Source: Thermoplasmata archaeon
Lineage (GTDB): Archaea; Thermoplasmatota; Thermoplasmata; Lutacidiplasmatales; UBA184
Length of the DNA stretch: 57,301 bases
NCBI GenBank assembly: GCA_022750455.1
Contig: JAKIVR010000008.1
Location: 1 to 57,301, forward strand
Direction of reading: 5' to 3'
Part shown: positions 14,861 to 22,332 of the stretch, piece after piece
How positions within the stretch are numbered: position 1 is the stretch's first letter
Layout of the letters: the number at the start of each line of letters is the position of its first letter
The notes under the pieces: generated by a model
Database searches by the model: none
The model's input: only the letters and a program-made list of their open reading frames with translations
Told to the model about the DNA's origin: nothing
Translations under genes and position numbers: made by a program

Positions 14861-15661
14861 ATGCATACTCCGGCCGGCGCCGAGGATCCGATCGCGGCCA
14901 TCTTCGACCTCTCGGACCGCGTCGCCGAGATGGCGCCCACGATGCGGAGGATGTACCGCTACACCGCGACCGTGGTGGTCCTGTTCATTGTGATCATGGC
15001 GTTCCTGCTGCTGGTGAGCCTCGCCCACGACCTCTTCTTGGCCCTCGTCGCCCTCGTGGCCATCGCGTTCGGAGTGATCGCCCTCGGCCTGTTGCGGGAG
15101 ACCGACCGGTTCTACCGCGCCTATGTCGAGAGGCAACGCTCGATCAAGCTCCTCCAGGACGCGGAGCCGTCCCCCAAGATCCCCGAGGGGCCCACCCCCG
15201 TCCAGCGCCTCGCCCGGTATCTCGCCCAATCGAATCCGAAGATCGCGGCGTACCTCAGCTCCCACCCGGACTCCCTCCGGTACCGGGTCGAGCTCCCGGG
15301 GAAGGGCGGCACCTTCGGCTTCGACCTGCTGCTGGTCGCGCCGGGGGACCGGATGTACCAGTACTTCGGCTCGGGGGATCCCGGCTTCGCCGTCCTCGCC
15401 CGGGCGGGTCCGGATTCCCCGACCGTGCAAGACCTCGACCGGTTCGCCCAGGAGCTCCGGGCCGTCGCGCGCAAGCTCCCGGCGAAGGTCTCCCGCGCCA
15501 TCCTGCTCCGCCCCCACGCCGGCCCGCTCCCTGAGGCCGTGTACGATTACGCGATCGGCCACCCGATCGAGCTCGGGGAGTCGCGCATCGCCGTCGAGAT
15601 CGTGACCGAGCAGGCCGATGGAACGTACGATTTCATCCCACACGTCCTGGGTGTCCCTTAG
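14861..15661 (+). CDS. Membrane protein with two helices and a cytoplasmic domain, function unknown
   Basis: 266 residues. After about 35 N-terminal residues, two closely spaced transmembrane helices lie at about 37-58 and 62-80 (VVVLFIVIMAFLLLV; LFLALVALVAIAFGVIALGLL). A charged linker follows (RETDRFYRAYVERQRSIKLLQD), then a soluble alpha/beta domain of about 160 residues that includes GTFGFDLLLVAPGDRMYQYFG. The hydrophilic part most likely faces the cytoplasm. I do not recognise the domain. The ATG at 14861 is supported by a TATA-like box; the much longer upstream open frame overlaps the antisense surface-protein gene and is spurious. The winged-helix gene 42 bases downstream may be co-transcribed and functionally linked. 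Confidence 0.7.
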   Translation: MHTPAGAEDPIAAIFDLSDRVAEMAPTMRRMYRYTATVVVLFIVIMAFLLLVSLAHDLFLALVALVAIAFGVIALGLLRETDRFYRAYVERQRSIKLLQDAEPSPKIPEGPTPVQRLARYLAQSNPKIAAYLSSHPDSLRYRVELPGKGGTFGFDLLLVAPGDRMYQYFGSGDPGFAVLARAGPDSPTVQDLDRFAQELRAVARKLPAKVSRAILLRPHAGPLPEAVYDYAIGHPIELGESRIAVEIVTEQADGTYDFIPHVLGVP

Positions 15662-15703
15662 GCGAGCGGACCTGCGGGATCCGCCGAGGGACAGGAGCAC
15701 GGG

Positions 15704-16087
15704 GTGGCCGAGCGTCAGTACCGGGGGTACCGGGTGTATGCGTACATCGCCCTCACCCGGCTCTTCCACGCCCTCGACCTCGACCTCCAGCAACCTGATC
15801 TCGGGGCCGTCGTCGCGGTCCGCATCGAGCGTCCGCCGCAGCGCGTGTCGAAGGAGGAGCTCCTCCACGCGATCCGATCGAACTCCCACATGACGGAGAA
15901 GGTCATCGACTACCTCCTCGCCGAGAAGTTCGCCACGGTCACGAAGGACGAGATCGGGTACGACATCCGGATCACGACCAAGGGCGTGGACCATCTCCGC
16001 AAGTTCCACGCGTTCTACCGGGAGCTCTACGCGCGGGAGCTCGATCAGCACTACAAGTACACCGGACCGCCCGGTTGGCTCCGCTAG
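15704..16087 (+). CDS. Winged-helix protein, probable regulator
   Basis: 127 residues starting at GTG 15704. Residues about 45-100 form a likely winged helix: RVSKEELLHAIRSNSHMTEKVIDYLLAEKFATVTKDEIGYDIRITT can be read as helix-turn-helix plus wing, split here as RVSKEELLHAIRSNS, then MTEKVIDYLLAEKF, then DIRITTKGVDHL. The N-terminal 40 residues (YRGYRVYAYIALTRLFHAL) and C-terminal YKYTGPPGWLR are unassigned. GAGGG lies about 17 bases upstream. It follows a membrane protein of unknown function in the same direction and may control it. DNA binding is inferred from fold prediction by eye only. Confidence 0.6.
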   Translation: MAERQYRGYRVYAYIALTRLFHALDLDLQQPDLGAVVAVRIERPPQRVSKEELLHAIRSNSHMTEKVIDYLLAEKFATVTKDEIGYDIRITTKGVDHLRKFHAFYRELYARELDQHYKYTGPPGWLR

Positions 16088-16103
16088 GCCCGGCCCGCTC
16101 TCT

Positions 16104-16952
16104 CTACGACGAGGGGCCGCCCGTCCGGCGCACCTGCGGAGGGCGGAACCTAGGGTGGGCCGCGAGCGCGCCGGGGAACTGGGCGCGCTGGACAAGGCTC
16201 CGGACGTACTCGATCCCGATCCAGGCGAAGAGGATGGCGGCGCCGAGCCCGAGAACGGAGAGGGCGTCCGAGTAGCCCGCCGCCACGCCGACGAGGGCCG
16301 CGATCGCCGCCAGGCTCGCGAGGGCGTTGAACAGGCTGTGCATGCCGACGGCCGCGAGGTAGTGGGTCGCCGCCGGCGAGCCGGAGGCGCCGAACTTTCC
16401 CTCCGCGTACCCGTAGCCGAAGACGGCGGTCGAACTCCCGTGGAGCAGGATGCTGGAGAGGCTGCGTACGATGATCAAGGCGAGGCCGGCGACGATCCCT
16501 CCGGTCGCCCACGCCCCGAGACCGTACAGGAACGTCTCGAAGAACCCGAAGCCGAGACCGACGCTCGCCCCGAAGACCGGGCCGTCGACCAGGCGGAGCA
16601 TCTGGTCCGCGTAGCGGGTGACGGCGAACGCCTTCAGCCCCTCCTCGATGAACGGCGCCCCGACGCAGATCAGGAAGAGGGTACCCAGGGACGAGTTGCC
16701 GTTCAGGAAGGAGAACTCGGGGGCCGGGTACGCCTGCGAGAGCGAGGTGCCGCCCGTGAGGAGCGCCGCCTCGATCAACGCCGCCGCGATCGTCGCCCCG
16801 AAGGCGCCGAGGGCGAACGCCGACAGGAGGTCCCCCCAACGCTCCCGGAACCCGTTCACCCCACTGCGGACCCAGGTGAGGTACAGGAACGCGGGGAGCG
16901 CCGCCACGATGACGAGGAGGATGATCGCTTCCAGGTCGTCGGTGAAGCTCAC
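16104..16952 (-). CDS. PrsW-family intramembrane protease-like membrane protein
   Basis: 282 residues with about seven or eight hydrophobic helices. It carries the paired-acidic signature of the PrsW/CPBP-like superfamily: GAPFIEEGLKAFAV (Glu-Glu), a downstream GFGFFETFLYG, and two later histidine helices, SSILLHGSSTAV and GMHSLFNAL. In characterised relatives these residues form a metal-linked intramembrane protease site; the substrate here is unknown. I chose GTG at 16952 (reading VSFTDDLEAI) since the longer frame runs antisense through the dehydrogenase gene without membrane character. It converges with the winged-helix gene and follows the hydroxyacyl-CoA dehydrogenase by 59 bases, possibly in the same transcript. 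Confidence 0.75.
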   Translation of the reverse strand: MSFTDDLEAIILLVIVAALPAFLYLTWVRSGVNGFRERWGDLLSAFALGAFGATIAAALIEAALLTGGTSLSQAYPAPEFSFLNGNSSLGTLFLICVGAPFIEEGLKAFAVTRYADQMLRLVDGPVFGASVGLGFGFFETFLYGLGAWATGGIVAGLALIIVRSLSSILLHGSSTAVFGYGYAEGKFGASGSPAATHYLAAVGMHSLFNALASLAAIAALVGVAAGYSDALSVLGLGAAILFAWIGIEYVRSLVQRAQFPGALAAHPRFRPPQVRRTGGPSS

Positions 16953-17011
16953 GGCGGGACCCTCAGGCCGGCTCCCTTTTTCCCCTCTCGCCCCGGGCCG
17001 CGCTCGCCGGT

Positions 17012-17935
17012 CTAGGCCGACGACTTGGCGGGGCCACCCTTCGGCGGATACGGGTAGAATCCCTCGCCGCTCTTCCGACCGAGCTTGCCGGAGGAGACCA
17101 TCGTCCGCAGCAGGGGGCAGGCCTTGTACTTCGGGTCTTGGAAGCCATCCCAAAGCACGTCGAGGATGGCGACCGCTGTGTCGAGGCCGACCATGTCGGC
17201 GAGCTCGAACGGGCCCATCGGGTGGTGGAATCCGAGCTTGTAGGCGGTATCGATGTCGTCCCGGGTCGCCACCCCTTGGGAGAGCATCCACGCCGCCTCG
17301 TTGAGGAGGAGGGCGACGGCACGGCTCGTCACGAAGCCGGGCGAGTCCTGGCTCGCCACCACGGTCTTTCCGAGGGAGCGGACGAACGAGTCGGCCTGCT
17401 CCCGCAGCCCGGGCCGCGTCTGGCGTCCGGCGATCAGCTCGACGAGGGGCATCCGGAGCACGGGGTTGAAGAAATGGATCCCGATCAGGCGGCCGGGGTC
17501 GCGCATCTCGCTGCCGATCGCGGCGATCGGGAGCGACGAGGTGTTCGTGGCCATCGCCGCCTGGGGGGATGCGCTCTCCTCCAGCTCCCGGAACACTCGA
17601 CGCTTGAGCGGCAGCGACTCGGGGACGGCCTCGATGATGAGGTCCGCGGTCCCGACGCTCGCCAGCCCGACGACCGTCGTCAACCGCGCCAGCGCCTCGT
17701 CCCGGGCGGCCGCCGGGAGCCCCCCGTGGGTGACCTGGCCTTCGAGCGCCCGCTTCGCTTCGCGAGCGCCGCGTTCCACGAACTCGGCGGTCGTGTCCTC
17801 GAGCTCCACCTGGTACCCCGCGAGCGCGCACTGCGCCGCGACGCCGGCCCCCATGATCCCCGCGCCCACCACGAAGAGGCGACGCCACGCGATCGGGGGC
17901 GGGTCCGGCGAGGGCGGATCCCCGGTGGCGCTCAC
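17012..17935 (-). CDS. 3-hydroxyacyl-CoA dehydrogenase (3-hydroxybutyryl-CoA dehydrogenase type)
   Basis: 307 residues; NAD-dependent oxidation of 3-hydroxyacyl-CoA in fatty-acid or crotonyl-CoA metabolism. Visible features: the Rossmann motif VVGAGIMGAGVAAQ near residue 20, a conserved IIEAVPESLPLKRRVF with its Glu, ATNTSSLPI with the substrate-binding Ser, the catalytic-dyad segment IGIHFFNPVLRMPLVELI with His, and DSPGFVTSR followed by the C-terminal dimerisation domain with HHPMGPFELADMVGLD. The length equals the one-domain bacterial/archaeal type. The GTG start at 17935 forms a GTGA overlap with the stop of the upstream tRNA thiolase gene. Whether it acts in beta-oxidation or carbon fixation cannot be told; no partner enzymes are present. 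Confidence 0.92.
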   Translation of the reverse strand: MSATGDPPSPDPPPIAWRRLFVVGAGIMGAGVAAQCALAGYQVELEDTTAEFVERGAREAKRALEGQVTHGGLPAAARDEALARLTTVVGLASVGTADLIIEAVPESLPLKRRVFRELEESASPQAAMATNTSSLPIAAIGSEMRDPGRLIGIHFFNPVLRMPLVELIAGRQTRPGLREQADSFVRSLGKTVVASQDSPGFVTSRAVALLLNEAAWMLSQGVATRDDIDTAYKLGFHHPMGPFELADMVGLDTAVAILDVLWDGFQDPKYKACPLLRTMVSSGKLGRKSGEGFYPYPPKGGPAKSSA

Positions 17936-18939
17936 ACGACTTCCGGTAGAGGCGGTTCGGGGTGCGTCAAGAAGGCGGTCCGGGCCAGCTCTCGGAACGT
18001 GCAGGCGCGGCAGACGGCCCCGCTGGCCGGCTCGCCGCAGACGCGACACGCCTGCGGGGCGCTAGTGGGGGGGCGGGCCGCGAGGAGCGGGAGAAGGGTC
18101 TCTCGGGTCCGCAACAGTGCCTGTCGGGTCCCCGGGACGGCCGCCTCCAGCCGCCAGATCGTCTCGCGGTAGATGTTCCGGGCGGCGCGGCCCGCGTGCG
18201 GGCACTCCCCGTGGTCGAACGGGATCCCTTCGAGGCGGGCGAAGAGGTACACTTCTCGCTCCGGGACCATGGCGAGAGGTGCGACCCGCGGCACCAGCCC
18301 GGGCTGTTTCTCCCGATGGGGTGCCATCCGCTGAAGCCGATCGACGTCGGCCCGCGCGAGGTTCATCAGCACCGTCTGAGCGAGGTCGTCGAGATTGAAG
18401 CCGAGCACGAGGAGCTCCGCGCCGACGTCCCGCGCGACGCGGTTGAGCGACTGGCGGCGCCAGACGCCGCAGAACGAGCAGGGGGCGCCGGTCGAGAGCC
18501 GGGAGGCCGCGGCGTCGGTCGTCATGCCGCCGTCCGTATCGGTGCGAACGATCCGATGCTCCACGCCGAGCTGGCGCGTCAGCTCCTGGGCGGTCGCAAG
18601 CGTCGCGGCCCGGTAGCCCTCGATCCCCTCGTCGACGCTGACGGCGACGATCCGTACGCCCGCGCGTCGTCCGAAGTACCGCTGGGTCAGTGTCAGGGCG
18701 ACGGCCGAGTCCTTGCCGCCGGAGAGAGCGACGGCGATCGTTCCGCCGGGGAACGCCGGGACCTGACGCCGCCACTCCCGTCGGACGCGGTCCCATACGG
18801 ACCGGGTGAAATGCGAAGTACACAGGTGAGCGCCCCGATACGGCATGTCGATCGCGGCCGGTTCCGGGCAGGCGTCGCACTGCACGGAGCGCCCAGAACG
18901 GACCGGCAGATAGGTCCGCCGACCGACCGGGGCTTCCAC
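17932..18939 (-). CDS. tRNA 2-thiolation protein of the TtuA/Ncs6 (TtcA-like) family
   Basis: 335 residues. These PP-loop ATP pyrophosphatases adenylate a tRNA uridine and replace oxygen by sulfur, at U54 (TtuA) or wobble U34 (Ncs6). Visible: an N-terminal zinc-finger pair CDACPEP with CTSHF (residues about 21-45), the PP-loop VALSGGKDSAVAL, the PCSFC pair in GAPCSFCGVWRR, GFNLDDLAQTVLMN, a further Cys/His in HGECPHAGRAARN, and a C-terminal zinc finger CRVCGEP with CRACTFREL. Family membership is clear, but TtuA versus Ncs6 cannot be settled by eye. The start is GTG at 18939. It shares a 45-base divergent region with xerA and overlaps the hydroxyacyl-CoA dehydrogenase gene. Confidence 0.88.
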   Translation of the reverse strand: MEAPVGRRTYLPVRSGRSVQCDACPEPAAIDMPYRGAHLCTSHFTRSVWDRVRREWRRQVPAFPGGTIAVALSGGKDSAVALTLTQRYFGRRAGVRIVAVSVDEGIEGYRAATLATAQELTRQLGVEHRIVRTDTDGGMTTDAAASRLSTGAPCSFCGVWRRQSLNRVARDVGAELLVLGFNLDDLAQTVLMNLARADVDRLQRMAPHREKQPGLVPRVAPLAMVPEREVYLFARLEGIPFDHGECPHAGRAARNIYRETIWRLEAAVPGTRQALLRTRETLLPLLAARPPTSAPQACRVCGEPASGAVCRACTFRELARTAFLTHPEPPLPEVV

Positions 18940-18951
18940 TCCGCCGTTCGC

Positions 18952-18958
18952 TTAATTA
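18952..18958 (+). promoter_or_regulatory. TATA-like box of xerA
   Basis: TTAATTA about 30 bases before the ATG at 18985, the only AT-rich patch in the 45-base divergent spacer. Confidence 0.45.
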
Positions 18959-18984
18959 CTGGAGCCGCGGACGAGTTCCTATCG

Positions 18985-19893
18985 ATGGCAGGATCCGCGG
19001 CCGCCGCGTCTCGAGCGCTCCCCTCCCGGAGGCCGGGGCCTCGGGTGACCACCGGACCGGTCGAGTTCCACGCCGACGAGGTCGTGGTTCGATTTCAGCG
19101 CATGCTGCAAGCGCAGGAGCGGAGCCCGTGCACGGTGAAGCAGTACGGGCACATCGCCCGGACGTTCCTCGCGTTCGTCAAGAAACCGCTCGACGAGGTC
19201 GGCGGGAACGACGTGGAGAAGTTCCGCGAGTACCTCGTCCTCGACCGGCACTACACGAAGAACTCCCTCTACACGACGGTCCGTGGCCTCTCGTGCCTGT
19301 TCCGGAGCTTCGGCGTCGAGGTCGAGCACGGCCTCGAGCCGCCCCGACGACCGGATCGGCTGCCTCGCTACCTGAACGAGGACGAGGCGCACCGGCTGTT
19401 CGAGGCGGTCCGCTCGTCGCCACGCGACTGGGCGATCCTCCACGTGCTCGGCTACGGAGGACTTCGGGTCGGGGAGCTCTGCCGGCTCGGGATCGAGGAT
19501 ATCGAGTTCTCCCGGAACCTCCTGCACATCCGCTCGGGCAAGGGGGACAAGGACCGTGAGGTCATCATCGAGGAGAAGACCCGGGCGGCTCTCGAACGGT
19601 ACCTGACCGAGCGGACCCTCGCCGGCACCACCTCGCCCCGGGTCTTCCCCATCACTCCGGTCACGGTCGAGCGCATGGTCCGACGGGCCGCGCAGCGCGC
19701 CGGACTCCCCCAACGGGTCACGCCGCACGTGCTCCGCCACACGCTCGCGACGGTCCTGCTCCGACGAGGATGCGATATCCGGTACATCCAAAAACTGCTC
19801 GGCCACGCCTCCGTCGCCACGACGCAGATCTACACCCACGTCGACACGCAGGCCCTTCGGGAGGCCTACACGAAGGCGCAGCCGCAGTACTGA
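18985..19893 (+). CDS. xerA: Tyrosine recombinase XerA
   Basis: 302 residues. Archaeal XerA resolves chromosome dimers at a dif site. The N-terminal SAM-like core-binding domain (about 30-115; SPCTVKQYGHIARTFLAF) is followed by the catalytic domain with all expected residues: Arg in GYGGLRVGELCRL, Lys in GKGDKDREV, His and Arg in TPHVLRHTLATVLLRRG, His in LLGHASVATTQ, and the nucleophilic Tyr in IYTHVD. No integrase-like features or flanking repeats suggest a mobile element, so the housekeeping role is likely. I could not find a convincing dif site nearby. The start is supported by a TATA-like box 30 bases upstream. Confidence 0.92.
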   Translation: MAGSAAAASRALPSRRPGPRVTTGPVEFHADEVVVRFQRMLQAQERSPCTVKQYGHIARTFLAFVKKPLDEVGGNDVEKFREYLVLDRHYTKNSLYTTVRGLSCLFRSFGVEVEHGLEPPRRPDRLPRYLNEDEAHRLFEAVRSSPRDWAILHVLGYGGLRVGELCRLGIEDIEFSRNLLHIRSGKGDKDREVIIEEKTRAALERYLTERTLAGTTSPRVFPITPVTVERMVRRAAQRAGLPQRVTPHVLRHTLATVLLRRGCDIRYIQKLLGHASVATTQIYTHVDTQALREAYTKAQPQY

Positions 19894-19914
19894 GATCCAT
19901 CGACGCGCCAACCG

Positions 19915-19920
19915 TTATTC
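19915..19920 (+). promoter_or_regulatory. TATA-like box of the glycerate kinase gene
   Basis: TTATTC within ACCGTTATTC, centred about 26 bases before GTG 19943; supports that GTG as a leaderless start. Confidence 0.45.
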
Positions 19921-19942
19921 GCCCGGGTCGCTCGCGCCCGCC

Positions 19943-21295
19943 GTGCCCGGAGTTCCGGTCGCCTCGACGGAGCGGCGCCTCGCCGCCGACGCCCGGGCGA
20001 TCGCGCTCGGAGGGATCGCGGCCGCCGATCCGGCCCGGGCGATCCGGCGGCAGCTGCATCGACGCGGCCGCCGTCTGGTTTTCGGTTCCGTCCGTCTTGA
20101 TCTCTCGCGGGAGTTCCCCCCTCTCGTGATCGCCCTCGGCAAGGCGGCCGGTGCCATGGGGGATGCGGTGGCGGACCTCCTGCATGGGGTGCCGTATGTC
20201 GGCCTCGCCGTCGTGGCCGGATCCGCCCCCGCTCCCTCACGATCGTTCGTCACGTTCCGGGGCGGCCATCCGCTCCCCGATTCCGAGAGCGTGCAGGCCG
20301 CCCGGGGCGTCTTGTCGCAGTTGCGGCAGACCCCGGTCGAGTCGCCCGTCCTCGTGCTGATCTCGGGCGGTGCGTCCGCCGCCTTCGAGTCCCCCGCCGA
20401 CGGCCTCAGCCTCTCCGATCTTCGGGCGGTCTCCCAGAGGATGCTGGACCACGGCGTCCCGATCCAAGGGATGAACACGGTCCGTCGACATCTCTCCGAG
20501 GTGAAGGGAGGGTGGTTGGCTGTGGCCGCCGCCCCCCGCCCGACGGTCACGCTCGCCATCTCCGACGTGGTCGGGGACACGCCGTCGGACATTGGGAGCG
20601 GCCCGACCGTCGGCGACCCGACCACGTTCCAGGACGCGCTGAAGGTGCTCGGGCCGGCCCGGGTCCCACCGGCCGTGAGACGACATCTCACCCAAGGGAC
20701 GGCGGGACGGATCTCGGAGAACCCCCGGACGAAGGATCCGCGGCTCGCCAATGCGACCTTTCACCTCCTCGCCACCAACCGCACGGCCCTCGAGGGGGCG
20801 GAGGCGGTGGCCCGACGACGCGGGTACCGCACGACCGTGGAGGTGCGTCCGGTGACGGGGGACGCGCAAGCCGCTTCGGTTCAGTTCGTGCGTCGAATGT
20901 TCGCTGCGTCCGCCGCCGCCCGATCTCGCGCGCCGCACTGCCAGCTCGCGGGGGGGGAGACCACGGTGGTGACGGTTCGTCACTCCAGCCAAGGAGGTCG
21001 GAATCAGGAGTTCGCGCTCCGGGCCGCTCGCGCCCTCGATGCGAAGGACGGGGTGGTGGTTCTCTCGGCGGGAACGGACGGCATCGACGGGCCGACGGAC
21101 GCCGCGGGCGGGTGGGCCGACGGCCGCACGCTCCGCCGGGCCGGCGAGATGGGCATCAACCTCCCCCAGGCCCTCTCTGAACACGCAAGCTACGCCGCGC
21201 TGGACCAGCTCGGTCAGCTGTGGCGACCGGGTCCAACTGGCACGAACGTCATGGACCTCCACGTCGGCCTTCTCGCCGCTCGACGACGAAGCTGA
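19943..21295 (+). CDS. Glycerate 2-kinase (MOFRL/GckA family)
   Basis: 450 residues. This family phosphorylates D-glycerate to 2-phosphoglycerate, feeding the lower part of glycolysis, typically with non-phosphorylative Entner-Doudoroff or serine/glyoxylate routes. Visible: LVIALGKAAGAMGDAV (Lys of the active site), GGHPLPDSES, VLISGGASAAFESP, the GMNTVRRHLSEVKGGWLA nucleotide segment, SDVVGDTPSDIGSGPTVGDPTT, and the C-terminal MOFRL domain with GGETTVVT, GGRNQEFAL, SAGTDGIDGPTDAAGG. Every block is in family order at normal length. It starts with GTG at 19943 and converges with thyX. Confidence 0.93.
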   Translation: MPGVPVASTERRLAADARAIALGGIAAADPARAIRRQLHRRGRRLVFGSVRLDLSREFPPLVIALGKAAGAMGDAVADLLHGVPYVGLAVVAGSAPAPSRSFVTFRGGHPLPDSESVQAARGVLSQLRQTPVESPVLVLISGGASAAFESPADGLSLSDLRAVSQRMLDHGVPIQGMNTVRRHLSEVKGGWLAVAAAPRPTVTLAISDVVGDTPSDIGSGPTVGDPTTFQDALKVLGPARVPPAVRRHLTQGTAGRISENPRTKDPRLANATFHLLATNRTALEGAEAVARRRGYRTTVEVRPVTGDAQAASVQFVRRMFAASAAARSRAPHCQLAGGETTVVTVRHSSQGGRNQEFALRAARALDAKDGVVVLSAGTDGIDGPTDAAGGWADGRTLRRAGEMGINLPQALSEHASYAALDQLGQLWRPGPTGTNVMDLHVGLLAARRRS

Positions 21296-21314
21296 TCCGG
21301 GTTCGGCGAGCCGA

Positions 21315-22232
21315 TCAGATCGAGGTCGGCAGCGTGCGTATTCGCGCGAGCTTGTCGCGGAACTCGACGCCCTCGCCCGAGACCATCGGCTTGCCGTCCT
21401 CGCGGTTCAATGCGATCCCGGCGGCCTCGCACGCCTTCTCGAACGTGGCTCCGTCCAACAGGGAGGCGACGGCCCTCTGCTCCCTCTGCCCGAGCGTGAT
21501 CCCCGACAGCTGGAACTCCTCGAACGCCTCGAACGCCGTCGGGCAGACGCTCTTCGCGAGCGTCGCGATCACCGCGGCGTACTGTCGGATCTCGTCCTGG
21601 GCGTGGGGATCGAGGCGGAGCGAGAGGAAGTGGAACAGGTTGTGGAGATTGATCTTCCAGTACCACTGCGTGTAGTAGGCGAGCGGCAGGAGCAGGCGCG
21701 CCGTCTCGCGGGCCACGCCCGACTCGAGGGCCCTCACGTACGCCCCGTACGCGTCGGTCGAGACGCGCTCCAGATCGGCGCGGAACGCGTTCACCGCGTC
21801 CATGGGCAAGGCCTCGCCCCGTCCCTGCCGGTTCTGCGTGGACTGCCCGAGGACCCGCTCCGGTCCCGGGAGGTCGAACTCGTCCGGTACGATGGAGTAC
21901 CTCGCGCTGTACTCGTTCAGCGACGCGGTCCGATGCCGGACCCACTGTCGGGCGATGTAGATCGGAAGTCGCACGAGGAACTTGTACTCCACCATCTCGA
22001 ACGGTGTGGTGTGCTGGTGCCGGAGCAGGTACCGGATCAATCCACGGTCGTCCCGGAGCGTCTTCGTCCCGGCGCCGTAGGAGACGCGGGCGGCCTGGAC
22101 GATCGCCGAATCGTTCCCCATGTAGTCGACGAGAACGACGAAGCCGTGGTCGAGGACCGGGTGGCGGACCCCGATCACCGCATCCGCGGCGGGGACCTGG
22201 GGCCGGCGCATCGGAGGTTCTTCGTCCGGCAT
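21315..22232 (-). CDS. thyX: FAD-dependent thymidylate synthase ThyX
   Basis: 305 residues. It makes dTMP from dUMP using methylenetetrahydrofolate and reduced FAD. The ThyX signature RHRTASLNEYSARYS is intact, preceded by HQHTTPFEMVEYKFLVRLPIYIARQW, which I quote in parts: HTTPFEMVEYKF (folate/FAD binding) and YIARQWVRHR. LLPLAYYTQWYWKINLHNLFHFLSLR, in parts LPLAYYTQWYWK and LHNLFHFLSLR, gives the second FAD-binding half, and DPHAQDEIRQYA the conserved end. The protein is longer than bacterial ThyX through a roughly 65-residue C-terminal extension ending LARIRTLPTSI. I chose the ATG at 22232, supported by a TATA-like box 28 bases upstream. It diverges from metG. Confidence 0.95.
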   Translation of the reverse strand: MPDEEPPMRRPQVPAADAVIGVRHPVLDHGFVVLVDYMGNDSAIVQAARVSYGAGTKTLRDDRGLIRYLLRHQHTTPFEMVEYKFLVRLPIYIARQWVRHRTASLNEYSARYSIVPDEFDLPGPERVLGQSTQNRQGRGEALPMDAVNAFRADLERVSTDAYGAYVRALESGVARETARLLLPLAYYTQWYWKINLHNLFHFLSLRLDPHAQDEIRQYAAVIATLAKSVCPTAFEAFEEFQLSGITLGQREQRAVASLLDGATFEKACEAAGIALNREDGKPMVSGEGVEFRDKLARIRTLPTSI

Positions 22233-22255
22233 CGCGGCGGAGCTACCGCCGGGCG

Positions 22256-22264
22256 GATTTAAGA
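22256..22264 (-). promoter_or_regulatory. TATA-like box of thyX
   Basis: The minus strand reads TCTTAAATC, centred 28 bases before the ATG at 22232. It indicates a leaderless thyX transcript and rules against the longer upstream reading frame. Confidence 0.55.
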
Positions 22265-22332
22265 CCCGGCCGCGCGCCGCCGCCCCCCCGGCAAACTGAT
22301 TAGTCCGGGACCGACTGGAATCGCCGGGTCCC

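Noticed and set aside
16953-17888. Upstream extension of the PrsW-like frame
   Set aside because: It runs through the hydroxyacyl-CoA dehydrogenase gene in another frame with no membrane or conserved features; the GTG at 16952 gives a sensible N-terminus.
18985-19893. Tyrosine recombinase as a marker of an integrated element
   Set aside because: It has the housekeeping XerA layout; no flanking tRNA, direct repeats, or phage/plasmid genes are nearby.
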